The notes below the pieces were generated by a model. It ran no database searches and had not been told where the DNA came from. It was given only the letters and a program-made list of their open reading frames with translations. Positions 26,926 to 35,353 of a stretch of 64,000 nucleotides of DNA are shown piece by piece. Each line of letters starts with the position of its first letter. Position 1 is the stretch's first letter. The stretch is taken from contig NZ_CP020562.1 in NCBI RefSeq assembly GCF_002082565.1, positions 3,038,001 through 3,102,000 on the forward strand, given 5' to 3'. Source of the DNA: Halomonas sp. GT (GTDB lineage Bacteria; Pseudomonadota; Gammaproteobacteria; Pseudomonadales; Halomonadaceae). The position numbers were made by a program, and so were the translations under genes.

Positions 26926-28830
26926 TTAGTGCCGTTGAACAAGTTCCATCATTAAGCTTGCCAAACGCTGACGCTGCGCTTTATCTAGCTTTTGCCCAGA
27001 TCGTTCTAAATCTAGCAACGCCTGGTACTCTTCCTGAGGCGACCGCTTGCGCTGAACCTCTATTAGATGTTCAACCAACCCTGTCAGCTCAGTTTCTCGG
27101 GTTCCCTTGGGAATCAGCAGCTCGCGTGACGCCAACTCAGCCAATACCTGCCCTTCATGGCTCCCCTGAAAATGTGCCAACACCACTTGCGGGCTGCGAT
27201 ATCGCCCTGCACGTAGCAACTCAATCAAGTCACGACATAGCGGTGCTTCTTCACTCTCGGGCAGCCAATCCAGGGAGTCCGGCAGCGATGCCACTAAGCC
27301 TGGCTCATGCAACAGTAGCTGCACAATACGCGCCACAGTAGAAAGCACTTGCGAGCGACGCTGCTGAGAACGCCCCTTTGGTGACTTTTTACCAGGTGAC
27401 TTTGCGCTGGCCGACCACTCCTCATGATGCTCAAATGACATCATGTCAGGCGACTCAACTTGCTCCCAGTACACGGTCTCTTGCAAAGACGATTTCTGTG
27501 CCTCTTTATGCGTACTGGCAGCTGCGCGCTTATCAAGCAGCGTTTTCAGTTGCGATTGCGCCAACCCACTGCGCTTAGCTAACGCCTCTAATAGTAACGA
27601 TTTGAGCATGCCTTCAGGCACTTTGTTCAATGCCTCAAGCACCTGACTTGCAAACCGCTCTCGCCCTTCCACAGTATTCAAGTCACGCCCCTGCGCTGCC
27701 TGCTCAAAAAGAAACTCAGATAGCGGCATCGCACAGGTAACGCGATCTTGAAATGCGTCGCGCCCTTCACGGCGCACGAGCGTATCCGGGTCATCACCTT
27801 CCGGCAGAAACAGGAAGCGCGCTTCACGACCGTCAATCATCTGCGGCAATGCTGTTTCCAAGGCCCGACTGGCTGCTTGACGTCCTGCACGGTCACCGTC
27901 AAAACAAAACACCACACGACTGACTAAACGAAATAGTCGGCTTAGGTGGTCTTCTGTTGTAGCCGTCCCCAGGGTTGCGACTGCGTTATTAATACCGTAT
28001 TGCGCTAGCGCTACTACATCCATGTAGCCTTCAACAATGACAAGCTGTTCAAGCTTACTTGAGGCTTGGCGAGCCTCATACAATCCGTACAGCTCACGTC
28101 CTTTGTGAAAGACAGGCGTTTCAGGCGAATTCAGATACTTAGGCTGCTCATCACCCATTACCCGCCCGCCAAATGCGATGGTGCGACCCCTTAAATCCCG
28201 AATGGGAAACATCACTCGATCACGAAAGCGGTCATACGTCCGCCCTGTGTCTTCACGGTGAATTAGTAAGCCATACTCTACTTGGACAGGCTCACCAATA
28301 CCTCGCGCGTTCAAGTGCTGTTTCAAGGCTTCCCACCCGTCAGGCGCATAGCCAATACCATAGGTACTGACAACGTCTTGCGACAACCCACGACCTTGCA
28401 GATAACGTTGCGCCCCCTGCCCCTCCTGCATTTTTAACCGCTCTCGGTAAAAACTGGCAGCAAGTTCAAGAAGATTAACGCCCTCTTTGCGCTTTTTTTC
28501 GCGCTGCTGGGCGCGCGGATCATCGGCACCTTCACGAGGAACCTCTAACCCTAAACGGCTAGCCAACTGCTCAACCGCATCGGGAAAGGGTAGTTTGTCG
28601 TATTCCATTAGAAAGCGTAGCGCATTACCGTGGGCACCACACCCAAAGCAGTGATAAAACTGTTTATCAGCGCTAACCGTAAACGATGGAGTTTTCTCTT
28701 GATGGAAAGGACATAGCCCAGAATAGTTACGCCCGGCCTTTTTAAGCTGCACACGCTCACCAACCACCTCGACCACATCAACGCGGCCTAACAGGTCATC
28801 GATAAAACGTTGTGGAATTTGGCCTGCCAT
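26926..28830 (-). CDS. dnaG: DNA primase
   Basis: A 634-residue primase that makes RNA primers for replication. The CHC2 zinc-binding domain is at residues 40-65 (CPFHQEKTPSF then YHCFGCGAHG), the catalytic TOPRIM core includes VIVEGYMDVVALAQYG and FCFDGDRAGRQAA, and the C-terminal third is the variable DnaB-interacting domain. The gene is the middle member of rpsU-dnaG-rpoD. Between rpsU and dnaG is a terminator, which in E. coli keeps primase levels low relative to S21. Confidence 0.97.
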   Translation of the reverse strand: MAGQIPQRFIDDLLGRVDVVEVVGERVQLKKAGRNYSGLCPFHQEKTPSFTVSADKQFYHCFGCGAHGNALRFLMEYDKLPFPDAVEQLASRLGLEVPREGADDPRAQQREKKRKEGVNLLELAASFYRERLKMQEGQGAQRYLQGRGLSQDVVSTYGIGYAPDGWEALKQHLNARGIGEPVQVEYGLLIHREDTGRTYDRFRDRVMFPIRDLRGRTIAFGGRVMGDEQPKYLNSPETPVFHKGRELYGLYEARQASSKLEQLVIVEGYMDVVALAQYGINNAVATLGTATTEDHLSRLFRLVSRVVFCFDGDRAGRQAASRALETALPQMIDGREARFLFLPEGDDPDTLVRREGRDAFQDRVTCAMPLSEFLFEQAAQGRDLNTVEGRERFASQVLEALNKVPEGMLKSLLLEALAKRSGLAQSQLKTLLDKRAAASTHKEAQKSSLQETVYWEQVESPDMMSFEHHEEWSASAKSPGKKSPKGRSQQRRSQVLSTVARIVQLLLHEPGLVASLPDSLDWLPESEEAPLCRDLIELLRAGRYRSPQVVLAHFQGSHEGQVLAELASRELLIPKGTRETELTGLVEHLIEVQRKRSPQEEYQALLDLERSGQKLDKAQRQRLASLMMELVQRH

Positions 28831-28916
28831 GAACTGCGGGCATCCTCGCGCAAAGCGCTAACTCACTTGCCTAGGGTCATCGGGCATATTGCCAAATCAC
28901 CATAAACAGCGATAAA

Positions 28917-28952
28917 TAAAAACAAAAACAAACGGCCACCTAGTGGCGGCCG
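28917..28952 (-). terminator. Internal terminator between rpsU and dnaG
   Basis: On the minus strand CGGCCGCC pairs with GGTGGCCG (one G-U pair, loop ACTA, 28933-28952), followed by TTTGTTTTTGTTTTTATTT. This is the counterpart of the partial terminator in the E. coli macromolecular synthesis operon. Confidence 0.85.
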
Positions 28953-29007
28953 CTTGACATCCCTCTTGAGACGACCAGCTAACTGCTCCGGCCCCCTCGG
29001 GTACGGA

Positions 29008-29223
29008 TCAATAGAGCCGTTCGAAACGCTTTTGCTCACGCTGAATTTTCTTGGCGTGGCGTTTTACGGCAGCTGCCGCTTTGCGTTTACGCTCAGCAGT
29101 CGGCTTCTCATAGTGCTCGCGGCGGCGTACTTCAGAAAGAACACCGGCTTTTTCGCAAGAACGCTTGAAGCGACGCAGGGCGACGTCAAACGGCTCGTTA
29201 TCACGTACTTTTACAGAAGGCAT
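29008..29223 (-). CDS. rpsU: 30S ribosomal protein S21
   Basis: A 71-residue basic protein matching S21 over its whole length: [20 protein letters not shown], the central [15 protein letters not shown] and the Arg/Lys-rich tail ending RFERLY. S21 helps the 30S subunit start translation. It is the first gene of the cluster, divergent from tsaD across 221 bases; AAGGTAGGTGAG-like purine-rich sequence precedes the ATG. Confidence 0.98.
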   Translation of the reverse strand: MPSVKVRDNEPFDVALRRFKRSCEKAGVLSEVRRREHYEKPTAERKRKAAAAVKRHAKKIQREQKRFERLY

Positions 29224-29265
29224 TAAGCACTCACCTACCTTAAGGAGTCTTGAGTTCGGATAGTA

Positions 29266-29292
29266 CGTACACTTTTAAAAACACAGTGTACG
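29266..29292. promoter_or_regulatory. 8-bp inverted repeat in the rpsU leader/promoter region
   Basis: CGTACACT (29266-29273) and AGTGTACG (29285-29292) are perfect inverted arms with an 11-base AT-rich spacer, about 45-70 bases ahead of the rpsU ATG. It could be an operator or an RNA hairpin. The rest of the tsaD-rpsU gap (to 29444) has no certain feature. Confidence 0.45.
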
Positions 29293-29444
29293 ACCCAGTT
29301 TTACAGCGCACAGTAGTCTAGTCGTGGTTGGCGATCTTTGCAAATGCTTACGCGCCTTATGCATGAGAATGCTAAACTAGGCGACTGATTAGCAGCGCTG
29401 CCTGCCAACCAGCAACTTTTCAACTTACAACGAGTTCTTCAGCT

Positions 29445-30485
29445 ATGCGCGTACTGGGCATTGAAACGTCTTGCGATGAAACGGGCGTCGCGATTTATGA
29501 CACTTCGCACACTGGAGGCCGCGGCCTGCTCGCCGACGCACTGTATAGTCAAATTGCCATGCATGCCGAGTATGGTGGCGTGGTGCCTGAACTTGCTTCT
29601 CGCGACCATACGCGCAAACTGTTGCCGCTGATCGAGCAAGTATTGCACGATGCAAAACTGACGCGTAGCGATCTAGACGGCATTGCCTACACTGCAGGCC
29701 CGGGATTAGTAGGCGCACTCATGGTGGGTGCCAGCACAGCGCATGGTATGGCGCGTGCTCTGGATATCCCAGTACTTGGCGTACACCACATGGAAGGCCA
29801 CCTGTTAGCCCCTATGCTGGAAGATGATGCTCCTGACTTCCCATTCGTAGCCTTGTTGGTCTCTGGCGGGCACACTCAACTTGTCGAAGTACAGGCCCTA
29901 GGTCACTACCAGTTACTTGGGGAATCCGTTGATGATGCTGCAGGTGAGGCCTTCGACAAAGCGGCTAAAATGCTCGGGCTCGCCTACCCTGGCGGCCCTC
30001 ACGTTGCAAAACTTGCTGAACAAGGCAATCCAAAACGTTTCCGCTTTCCACGACCAATGACCGACCGCCCTGGTCTAGACTTCAGTTTTTCAGGATTAAA
30101 AACCCACACGCTGACCGCTATTCGCCAATTGGATGCTGCTGGAGAGTTAGACACCCAGGCCAAGGCTGATGTGGCGAGGGCATTTGAAGAAGCCGTAGTA
30201 GACACTCTGGTTATCAAATGTCGCCGCGCATTAGATCAAACCGGATTGAAGCGCTTAGTGGTCGCAGGGGGTGTTAGTGCTAACCAGCGCCTGCGCGAAC
30301 GCCTCGCGGTTGAAACAGAGAAACGCGACGCACGATCTTATTATCCTCGCGGGCGCTTTTGCACCGACAATGGCGCGATGATCGCTTATGTAGGCGCACA
30401 ACGACTGGCGGCGGGTGAGCATGATGACAATGGCATTATGAAGGCTACGCCGCGCTGGCCGCTGGATACGTTAACGCCTGCCTAA
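29445..30485 (+). CDS. tsaD: tRNA N6-adenosine threonylcarbamoyltransferase
   Basis: A 346-residue ASKHA-fold enzyme that transfers the threonylcarbamoyl group to A37 of ANN-decoding tRNAs, with TsaB, TsaE and TsaC. It starts [19 protein letters not shown], typical of the family; the metal-binding [10 protein letters not shown] and the segments LVSGGHTQL and [12 protein letters not shown] are present. Length is close to E. coli TsaD. It is divergent from rpsU and convergent with plsY, matching the Pseudomonas order. Confidence 0.97.
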   Translation: MRVLGIETSCDETGVAIYDTSHTGGRGLLADALYSQIAMHAEYGGVVPELASRDHTRKLLPLIEQVLHDAKLTRSDLDGIAYTAGPGLVGALMVGASTAHGMARALDIPVLGVHHMEGHLLAPMLEDDAPDFPFVALLVSGGHTQLVEVQALGHYQLLGESVDDAAGEAFDKAAKMLGLAYPGGPHVAKLAEQGNPKRFRFPRPMTDRPGLDFSFSGLKTHTLTAIRQLDAAGELDTQAKADVARAFEEAVVDTLVIKCRRALDQTGLKRLVVAGGVSANQRLRERLAVETEKRDARSYYPRGRFCTDNGAMIAYVGAQRLAAGEHDDNGIMKATPRWPLDTLTPA

Positions 30486-30509
30486 CACCTATAGCTCCCT
30501 CCTGCCTGC

Positions 30510-31079
30510 CTAGCCGCGTAGATGCGGCTCTTCTCCGCGGCGGAGGCGGCGAATATTTAACCCATGGCGAGCAAGCACAAGTAGGCTAAACCCACTTACA
30601 ACCACAACATACTCAGGTGCTAGCCAGGCGCAGGCCAGCGGTGCAACAAATGCACTAACAAGCGACGCTGCCGCTGCCATTCGCAGCCGCCAAGCAAGCA
30701 GCATCCAGCACACCGCACTAAGCAGCGCCACGCTAGGCACCAATATCAACAGCACGCCAAATGCACTGGCAACCGATTTACCACCGCGAAACCTATGCCA
30801 CAGGGGATAGCTGTGGCCTAGCAGAACGGCTAACCCTACTGCTCCCTGCAACCAAACAGGCAGCCCTAGCAATTTGGCTGCCAGTACGGCAGGCGCCCCT
30901 TTTAAAGCATCTAGCAATAGCGTGGCAACGGCTAAGCGCGGCCCGTAAAGGCGTAGAACGTTCGAAAACCCAGGGTTACATGAACCGCAATACCGCGGAT
31001 CTGGAACGCCTGCTAACCGGCATACGCTCAGCGCCGCTAACCAACTTCCGCTCAAGTAGCCCACCACGATCCATATCAT
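30510..31079 (-). CDS. plsY: Acyl-phosphate glycerol-3-phosphate acyltransferase, divergent motif
   Basis: A 189-residue inner-membrane protein with about five helices that would acylate glycerol-3-phosphate from acyl-phosphate in phospholipid synthesis. Motif 1 (GYLSGSWLAA) and motif 3 (GHSYPLWHRFRGGKSVASAFG) are recognisable. Motif 2, usually GSGNPGATN, reads GSCNPGFSN, with the central Gly to Cys and Ala-Thr to Phe-Ser changes. The ATG at 31079 has AAGGTGGTGA upstream; a GTG at 31091 is possible. Position next to tsaD and folB matches Pseudomonas. Activity is likely but the motif 2 changes are unusual. Confidence 0.88.
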   Translation of the reverse strand: MIWIVVGYLSGSWLAALSVCRLAGVPDPRYCGSCNPGFSNVLRLYGPRLAVATLLLDALKGAPAVLAAKLLGLPVWLQGAVGLAVLLGHSYPLWHRFRGGKSVASAFGVLLILVPSVALLSAVCWMLLAWRLRMAAAASLVSAFVAPLACAWLAPEYVVVVSGFSLLVLARHGLNIRRLRRGEEPHLRG

Positions 31080-31184
31080 TCCGCTCACCACCTTGGCTCT
31101 TACCCAGCGTTAGATCGTACCCAGCTGTCGTTTCGCGCTATCCTCAAGTACAATCCCTCGCTTGTTGACGCTAGGGGAAGACCT

Positions 31185-31541
31185 GTGGATCGCATTTTGA
31201 TCGAAGCGCTGGCAGTAGATACCGTCATCGGTGTGTACGACTGGGAGCGCACTATTGTTCAGTCTCTGAGCTTAGATTTATCGCTCGCAACGGACATTCG
31301 TCCCGCGGCCGCTGCAGACGATTTGAGCCTGACGCTTGATTATGCAGCCATTTGCCAGCGGATCCAGCGCTTTGCTGACGAACACAAATTTGCTCTCGTC
31401 GAGACATTTGCCGAGCGCCTAGCCGAGTGCTTACAGCAAGAATTTCCCATTATCTGGCTGCGCCTTACCGTACGCAAACCGGGGGCCGTTCCACAAGCCG
31501 CTAGCGTCGGTCTTGAAATCACCCGCGGCACGCTTCCATGA
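31185..31541 (+). CDS. folB: Dihydroneopterin aldolase
   Basis: A 118-residue aldolase of folate synthesis that cleaves dihydroneopterin to 6-hydroxymethyl-dihydropterin. It begins MDRILIEALAVDTVIGVYDWER, with the conserved Gly-x-x-x-W-E-R motif, and ends with the KPGAVPQAASVGLEI segment. The GTG start follows AGGGGAAG. Its TGA overlaps the ATG of folK, so consecutive pathway steps are translationally coupled. Confidence 0.95.
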   Translation: MDRILIEALAVDTVIGVYDWERTIVQSLSLDLSLATDIRPAAAADDLSLTLDYAAICQRIQRFADEHKFALVETFAERLAECLQQEFPIIWLRLTVRKPGAVPQAASVGLEITRGTLP

Positions 31542-32083
31542 GCTTGGTTACTCTCAGTTTAGGCAGCAATATTGATCCAGACACCCATATCCGTCTGTGC
31601 CTAGACGCGCTTAAAGACACGTTTGGCCATCTTCAAATATCACGCATTTTTGAAAGCGAGCCAGTGGGTTTTAACGATAATCGTAACTTTTACAACCTTG
31701 TAGTTGCCTTTGATAGCGATTGGTCGGTGGGTGAGCTTCAGGCGTGGTCTAAGCAACTTGAAATTGCCCATGGCCGAACTCCTGATATGGTTAAGTGCAG
31801 CCCTAGGGCACTGGATATTGATCTGCTCACAGTCGGCGGCATTTGCGGCACCGTTGACGGTGTCACTCTGCCCCGGGGGGAAATCACGCACAATGCCTTC
31901 GTTCTCCAACCCCTAGCTGAACTGCTACCCGATCAGTATCACCCTATTTATGGTTTATCTTACGCTGCGCTATGGCAGCGATTTGAATTGGGTAGTCAAC
32001 GTTTATGGGCCATCGACTTTCATTGGCGTGGGCGCTGGGTTTCACAGGCAGACCCTGTACAAAAAGCGGTGTCCGCTCGCTGA
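31538..32083 (+). CDS. folK: HPPK, 2-amino-4-hydroxy-6-hydroxymethyldihydropteridine diphosphokinase
   Basis: A 181-residue pyrophosphokinase that transfers diphosphate from ATP to the FolB product. The opening LSLGSNIDPD, the substrate loop FNDNRNFYNLV and the signature RALDIDLL are present, the last giving the magnesium-binding Asp pair. It overlaps folB by four bases. Some Pseudomonas call this locus folK-like and carry a second folK with panB, so it may be one of two copies in this genome. Convergent with cca. Confidence 0.9.
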   Translation: MSLVTLSLGSNIDPDTHIRLCLDALKDTFGHLQISRIFESEPVGFNDNRNFYNLVVAFDSDWSVGELQAWSKQLEIAHGRTPDMVKCSPRALDIDLLTVGGICGTVDGVTLPRGEITHNAFVLQPLAELLPDQYHPIYGLSYAALWQRFELGSQRLWAIDFHWRGRWVSQADPVQKAVSAR

Positions 32084-32108
32084 GCAAAAGCCTATAACCA
32101 GTCCTTAC

Positions 32109-33254
32109 TTAGTGCACATCCATAAGCGCGCTTGCTACTGCTTGTTGGCGGTGCTCTCGTAGCGCCTTACCTAAAGCTGCGCCGCGATACCCTGCTTGCA
32201 ATAGCCCTTGGGGGTCTACGCTTTGCGCAGCCTGCCACGCTCGGTTCAGCGGTTCGAACTTATCCTCTGCTAAACGCTTGATGAGCTGTAACTGCGCATT
32301 AACCTGCGCAGGCTTACGCCAACCATCTAAACGCTCCAGCCAGTGCAGAACGCGTTCGTCGTTTAATGGCTCGGCCAATATGTCCATGCTCAATGCTACA
32401 TGGCGAGCAAGCTGCGTCACCGCATTGGGCAATCGCAATCTTATCGCCAGCGCATCACGCTGGGCATCATTCAATACCGACACCAGCATCGCGTAGCGCC
32501 AGTGAGCCAGTGGAAGTGAGCTGTCGATAGCCACCCGCGGTACCGCCTCAAGCGCCATCGCATCAAGCGCGCCTGCCAGTACAACATCATTCGTTAGCTC
32601 AGGCCACCAAGCAGCCAACGCCTCACAATCGCTCAAAGCGGTGAAATAACGACCAGGATTTGGTTCACCCAGCGCTTTTTCGGTTTCCACCCACACTCGT
32701 TCCGCAGCAAGGTGGCTAAGCTCACCACTACGGCTTACATCTCGCATTAGCTCAAGGGTTTCTGGTGCAATGGCAAACCCTAAATGCGCATAACGGGCAA
32801 GAAAGCGTGAAGTGCGAAGTACCCGCAAAGGGTCTTCACTAAATGCTGAGGACACATGGCGTAATAGGCGCTGCTCAATATCCCGCTGTCCGTTAAAGGG
32901 ATCGGTCAACTCGCCATCAAAGCGCTGTGCAATTGCGTTGATGGTTAAATCACGTCTTGAAAGATCTTCTTCCAGGGTTACATCAGGGCTTGCGTGTACT
33001 TCAAAACCGCCATAACCGTGGCCAGACTTTCTCTCGGTACGTGCTAACGCATACTCTTCGGCGGTATCAGGATGCAGAAATACTGGAAAATCGCGCCCCA
33101 CTGGTTTAAAGCCACGCTGTTGCATGACTTCTGGCGTAGCACCGACGACGACCCAATCATTATCAACTACCGGCCAGCCTAACAGCGTATCGCGCACTGC
33201 CCCGCCAACACGATAAACGTCAAGCCCTTTGGTTTTCGCATCCACCTGGAACAC
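32109..33254 (-). CDS. cca: CCA-adding tRNA nucleotidyltransferase, no HD domain visible
   Basis: A 381-residue class II nucleotidyltransferase that builds or repairs the tRNA 3' CCA end. The catalytic head is clear: RVGGAVRDTLLGWPV, DNDWVVVG (metal Asp pair), the EEDLSRRDLTINAIA flexible loop and the DPLRVLRTSRFLARY helix. E. coli Cca continues into an HD phosphohydrolase domain with a CHDLGK motif; the corresponding stretch here (RYAMLVSVLNDAQRDAL) lacks it, so the extra phosphatase activities are probably absent. The start is a GTG at 33254, with a second in-frame GTG nine bases later. Confidence 0.94.
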   Translation of the reverse strand: MFQVDAKTKGLDVYRVGGAVRDTLLGWPVVDNDWVVVGATPEVMQQRGFKPVGRDFPVFLHPDTAEEYALARTERKSGHGYGGFEVHASPDVTLEEDLSRRDLTINAIAQRFDGELTDPFNGQRDIEQRLLRHVSSAFSEDPLRVLRTSRFLARYAHLGFAIAPETLELMRDVSRSGELSHLAAERVWVETEKALGEPNPGRYFTALSDCEALAAWWPELTNDVVLAGALDAMALEAVPRVAIDSSLPLAHWRYAMLVSVLNDAQRDALAIRLRLPNAVTQLARHVALSMDILAEPLNDERVLHWLERLDGWRKPAQVNAQLQLIKRLAEDKFEPLNRAWQAAQSVDPQGLLQAGYRGAALGKALREHRQQAVASALMDVH

Positions 33255-33284
33255 GGCTATCGCCTTTTTTCAATGTCTCGTATT

Positions 33285-34100
33285 TTAATGTCTCGGCTGG
33301 CGGCTAGGTACACTGATGCGCTCTCCTGATTCCAGATTGAGAGCGGTTAACGACCCGCCCCACACGCAGCCAGTATCCAGTGCTTCAACCTTTATCTTTG
33401 CGTTCGGAGTGCGGCCCTCTAATGCCGCCCAGTGTCCGAACAACAGTTGAAGCGCATCTGCTCTTGGGTATTGAAACCAAGGTGCAAACCCTTCAGGAGC
33501 ACTTTCCAAGCCTTCTTTGGCAGCGAAGTCTAGCCGTCCGTTGGTGTCGATAAAGCGCATGCGCGTAAATATATTGACGAGACATCGCAAACGGTCAATT
33601 CCTTCCAGGTCGTCATAAAACTGGTCGGGCTGATTACCAAATAGCTGCGTTAAAAATTCACCCGCCGTTTCACTAAGCAAGGCCGCCTGCACTTCTTGAC
33701 TAAATGATATGGCCTGCTCGGCGCACCACGTTGGTAATACACCGGCATGGGTCATCAGCGTATTGTTTTCATAAACTGCCAATGGCTGGCTTTGCAGCCA
33801 ATCCAGCACCTGTTCGCGCTGTGGTGCTGCAAGAATATCGCTTAGAGTGTCGTTTTTTTTCAGTTTTCCGCCGCCACGAGCCACCACCAACAGATGAAAA
33901 TCGTGGTTACCCAGCACACATCGAGCGGCGCTGCCTAACGCCTGCACTTCCTGCAAACAAGCAAGCGAGGCAGAGCCACGATTGACCAAGTCGCCAACCA
34001 GCCAGAGTGTATCGTTTGCTGCATTGAAACTAAGCTTTTCTAACAAACTGACAAATTCAGCATGACAGCCGTGCAGATCACCAATGGCATAGGTGCTCAT
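33285..34100 (-). CDS. apaH: Symmetrical bis(5'-nucleosyl)-tetraphosphatase
   Basis: A 271-residue metallophosphatase that splits Ap4A into two ADP and removes Np4 RNA caps. The metal-binding motifs are intact: IGDLHGCHAEF, LVGDLVNRGSASL, VLGNHDFHLL and MTHAGVLPTW. Length matches E. coli ApaH. It follows apaG by 22 bases in the lptD-surA-pdxA-rsmA-apaG-apaH gene order conserved in gammaproteobacteria, with cca next downstream. Confidence 0.97.
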   Translation of the reverse strand: MSTYAIGDLHGCHAEFVSLLEKLSFNAANDTLWLVGDLVNRGSASLACLQEVQALGSAARCVLGNHDFHLLVVARGGGKLKKNDTLSDILAAPQREQVLDWLQSQPLAVYENNTLMTHAGVLPTWCAEQAISFSQEVQAALLSETAGEFLTQLFGNQPDQFYDDLEGIDRLRCLVNIFTRMRFIDTNGRLDFAAKEGLESAPEGFAPWFQYPRADALQLLFGHWAALEGRTPNAKIKVEALDTGCVWGGSLTALNLESGERISVPSRQPRH

Positions 34101-34122
34101 CGCTACCCCTTTTAGAGAATGA

Positions 34123-34500
34123 TCAGTGAAGCTGACGCGGTACCGCTAGCCTAAAAGGTGCAATGGGCACTTCAAAAGCTCGCTGGGTATAGGTGTTAAG
34201 CAGCGTGTAAGCGCCTTCCATAACGCCTACCGGCGTTTGCAGAATGGCCCGACTGGTGTAACGAAAACGCTGCCCCGGCCCAATTAACGGCTGCTGGCCC
34301 ACCACTCCTTTACCGCGCACCTCTTGGCTATCACCGTTACCTTGGGTAATTTTCCAGTAGCGCGCCATGAGCTGCACGCTATGAGGGCTTTGATTATGCA
34401 CTGTCACGGTGTAACTAAACACGAAGCGCGACTCACTGTCATCTGACTCGGCCGCACGGTACTCAGGAGCGACACTAACCTCAATGGCTAGGGCACTCAC
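34123..34500 (-). CDS. apaG: ApaG (CorD) protein
   Basis: A 125-residue single-domain protein with an immunoglobulin-like beta fold. Landmarks are VTVHNQSPHSVQLMARYWKI, GKGVVGQQPLIGPGQRFRYTS and PVGVMEGAYTL (read in pieces). ApaG was linked to cobalt/magnesium efflux in Salmonella but the molecular role is unsettled. It starts with a GTG that overlaps the rsmA TGA by four bases, so it is translated with rsmA. Confidence 0.95.
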   Translation of the reverse strand: MSALAIEVSVAPEYRAAESDDSESRFVFSYTVTVHNQSPHSVQLMARYWKITQGNGDSQEVRGKGVVGQQPLIGPGQRFRYTSRAILQTPVGVMEGAYTLLNTYTQRAFEVPIAPFRLAVPRQLH

Positions 34501-35327
34501 GCGTCAGCACTCCCATTTTCACTATGCGCTTCGTCAATAGCCACGTGGTTGGCAATAGTTACGTACTCCGCAACTGTCAGGGTTTGCGGTCGCCGTGCAG
34601 GATCAATACCTAGTGCTTCTAATGTCTCTGCGCTTACCCTGCCTTTCAGATTATTACGCAATGTTTTGCGCCGCTGGCCAAAAGCCAACTTGACCAATTC
34701 AAACAGCAGCGCTGGGTCATCTGCTGTTTGGGGCAATCTTTCGTGAGGCGTGAGCCTAACAATGGCGGAGTCAACTTTCGGCCTGGGAACAAAGGCCTCC
34801 GGCGGCACGACGAACAGCTGATCAACGTGGCAGTAATATTGAGCCATCACCGACAGACGCCCCCAATCAGTGCTACCTGGCTTAGCGGCCAAGCGCTCAA
34901 CGACCTCTTTTTGCAGCATAAAGTGCATATCGGCAATCGCATTGCCCATGGTTAACAGATGCACAATTAACGGCGTCGAGATGTTGTAAGGCAGGTTACC
35001 GACGACTCGCAGTGCAGGGCCATCCCCTTTTAGCGCGGCGAAATCAAACTTCAGCGCATCACCTTCATGAATAACGAAGTCGGGGTAGTTAAAAAACTGC
35101 ACTCTCAAGCCTGGAATAAGGTCACGGTCTAATTCAATGACTTCAAGCTTTCCTGCCGCCTCTAGCAACGGAGCAGTGAGCGCGCCTTGTCCAGGGCCAA
35201 TTTCGACGAGTCGGTCGCTTTCGCGGGGTCCAATGGCACGGACAATACGCGAAATGATGCCGAGGTCACGCAGAAAGTTTTGACCAAAGCGTTTACGAGC
35301 GCGGTGCTGCTGAGGCACTTGAGACAT
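34497..35327 (-). CDS. rsmA: 16S rRNA dimethyladenosine transferase
   Basis: A 276-residue SAM-dependent methyltransferase that dimethylates A1518 and A1519 in the 16S rRNA helix 45 (the KsgA protein). The opening RKRFGQNFLRD, SAM motif EIGPGQGALT, and catalytic VGNLPYNIST are textbook matches, and VPPEAFVPRPKVDSAIVRL follows. Located between pdxA and apaG with which it forms the conserved operon. Confidence 0.97.
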   Translation of the reverse strand: MSQVPQQHRARKRFGQNFLRDLGIISRIVRAIGPRESDRLVEIGPGQGALTAPLLEAAGKLEVIELDRDLIPGLRVQFFNYPDFVIHEGDALKFDFAALKGDGPALRVVGNLPYNISTPLIVHLLTMGNAIADMHFMLQKEVVERLAAKPGSTDWGRLSVMAQYYCHVDQLFVVPPEAFVPRPKVDSAIVRLTPHERLPQTADDPALLFELVKLAFGQRRKTLRNNLKGRVSAETLEALGIDPARRPQTLTVAEYVTIANHVAIDEAHSENGSADA

Positions 35328-35353
35328 CTAACAGTGTTCCTTGGAGGGTTGAT

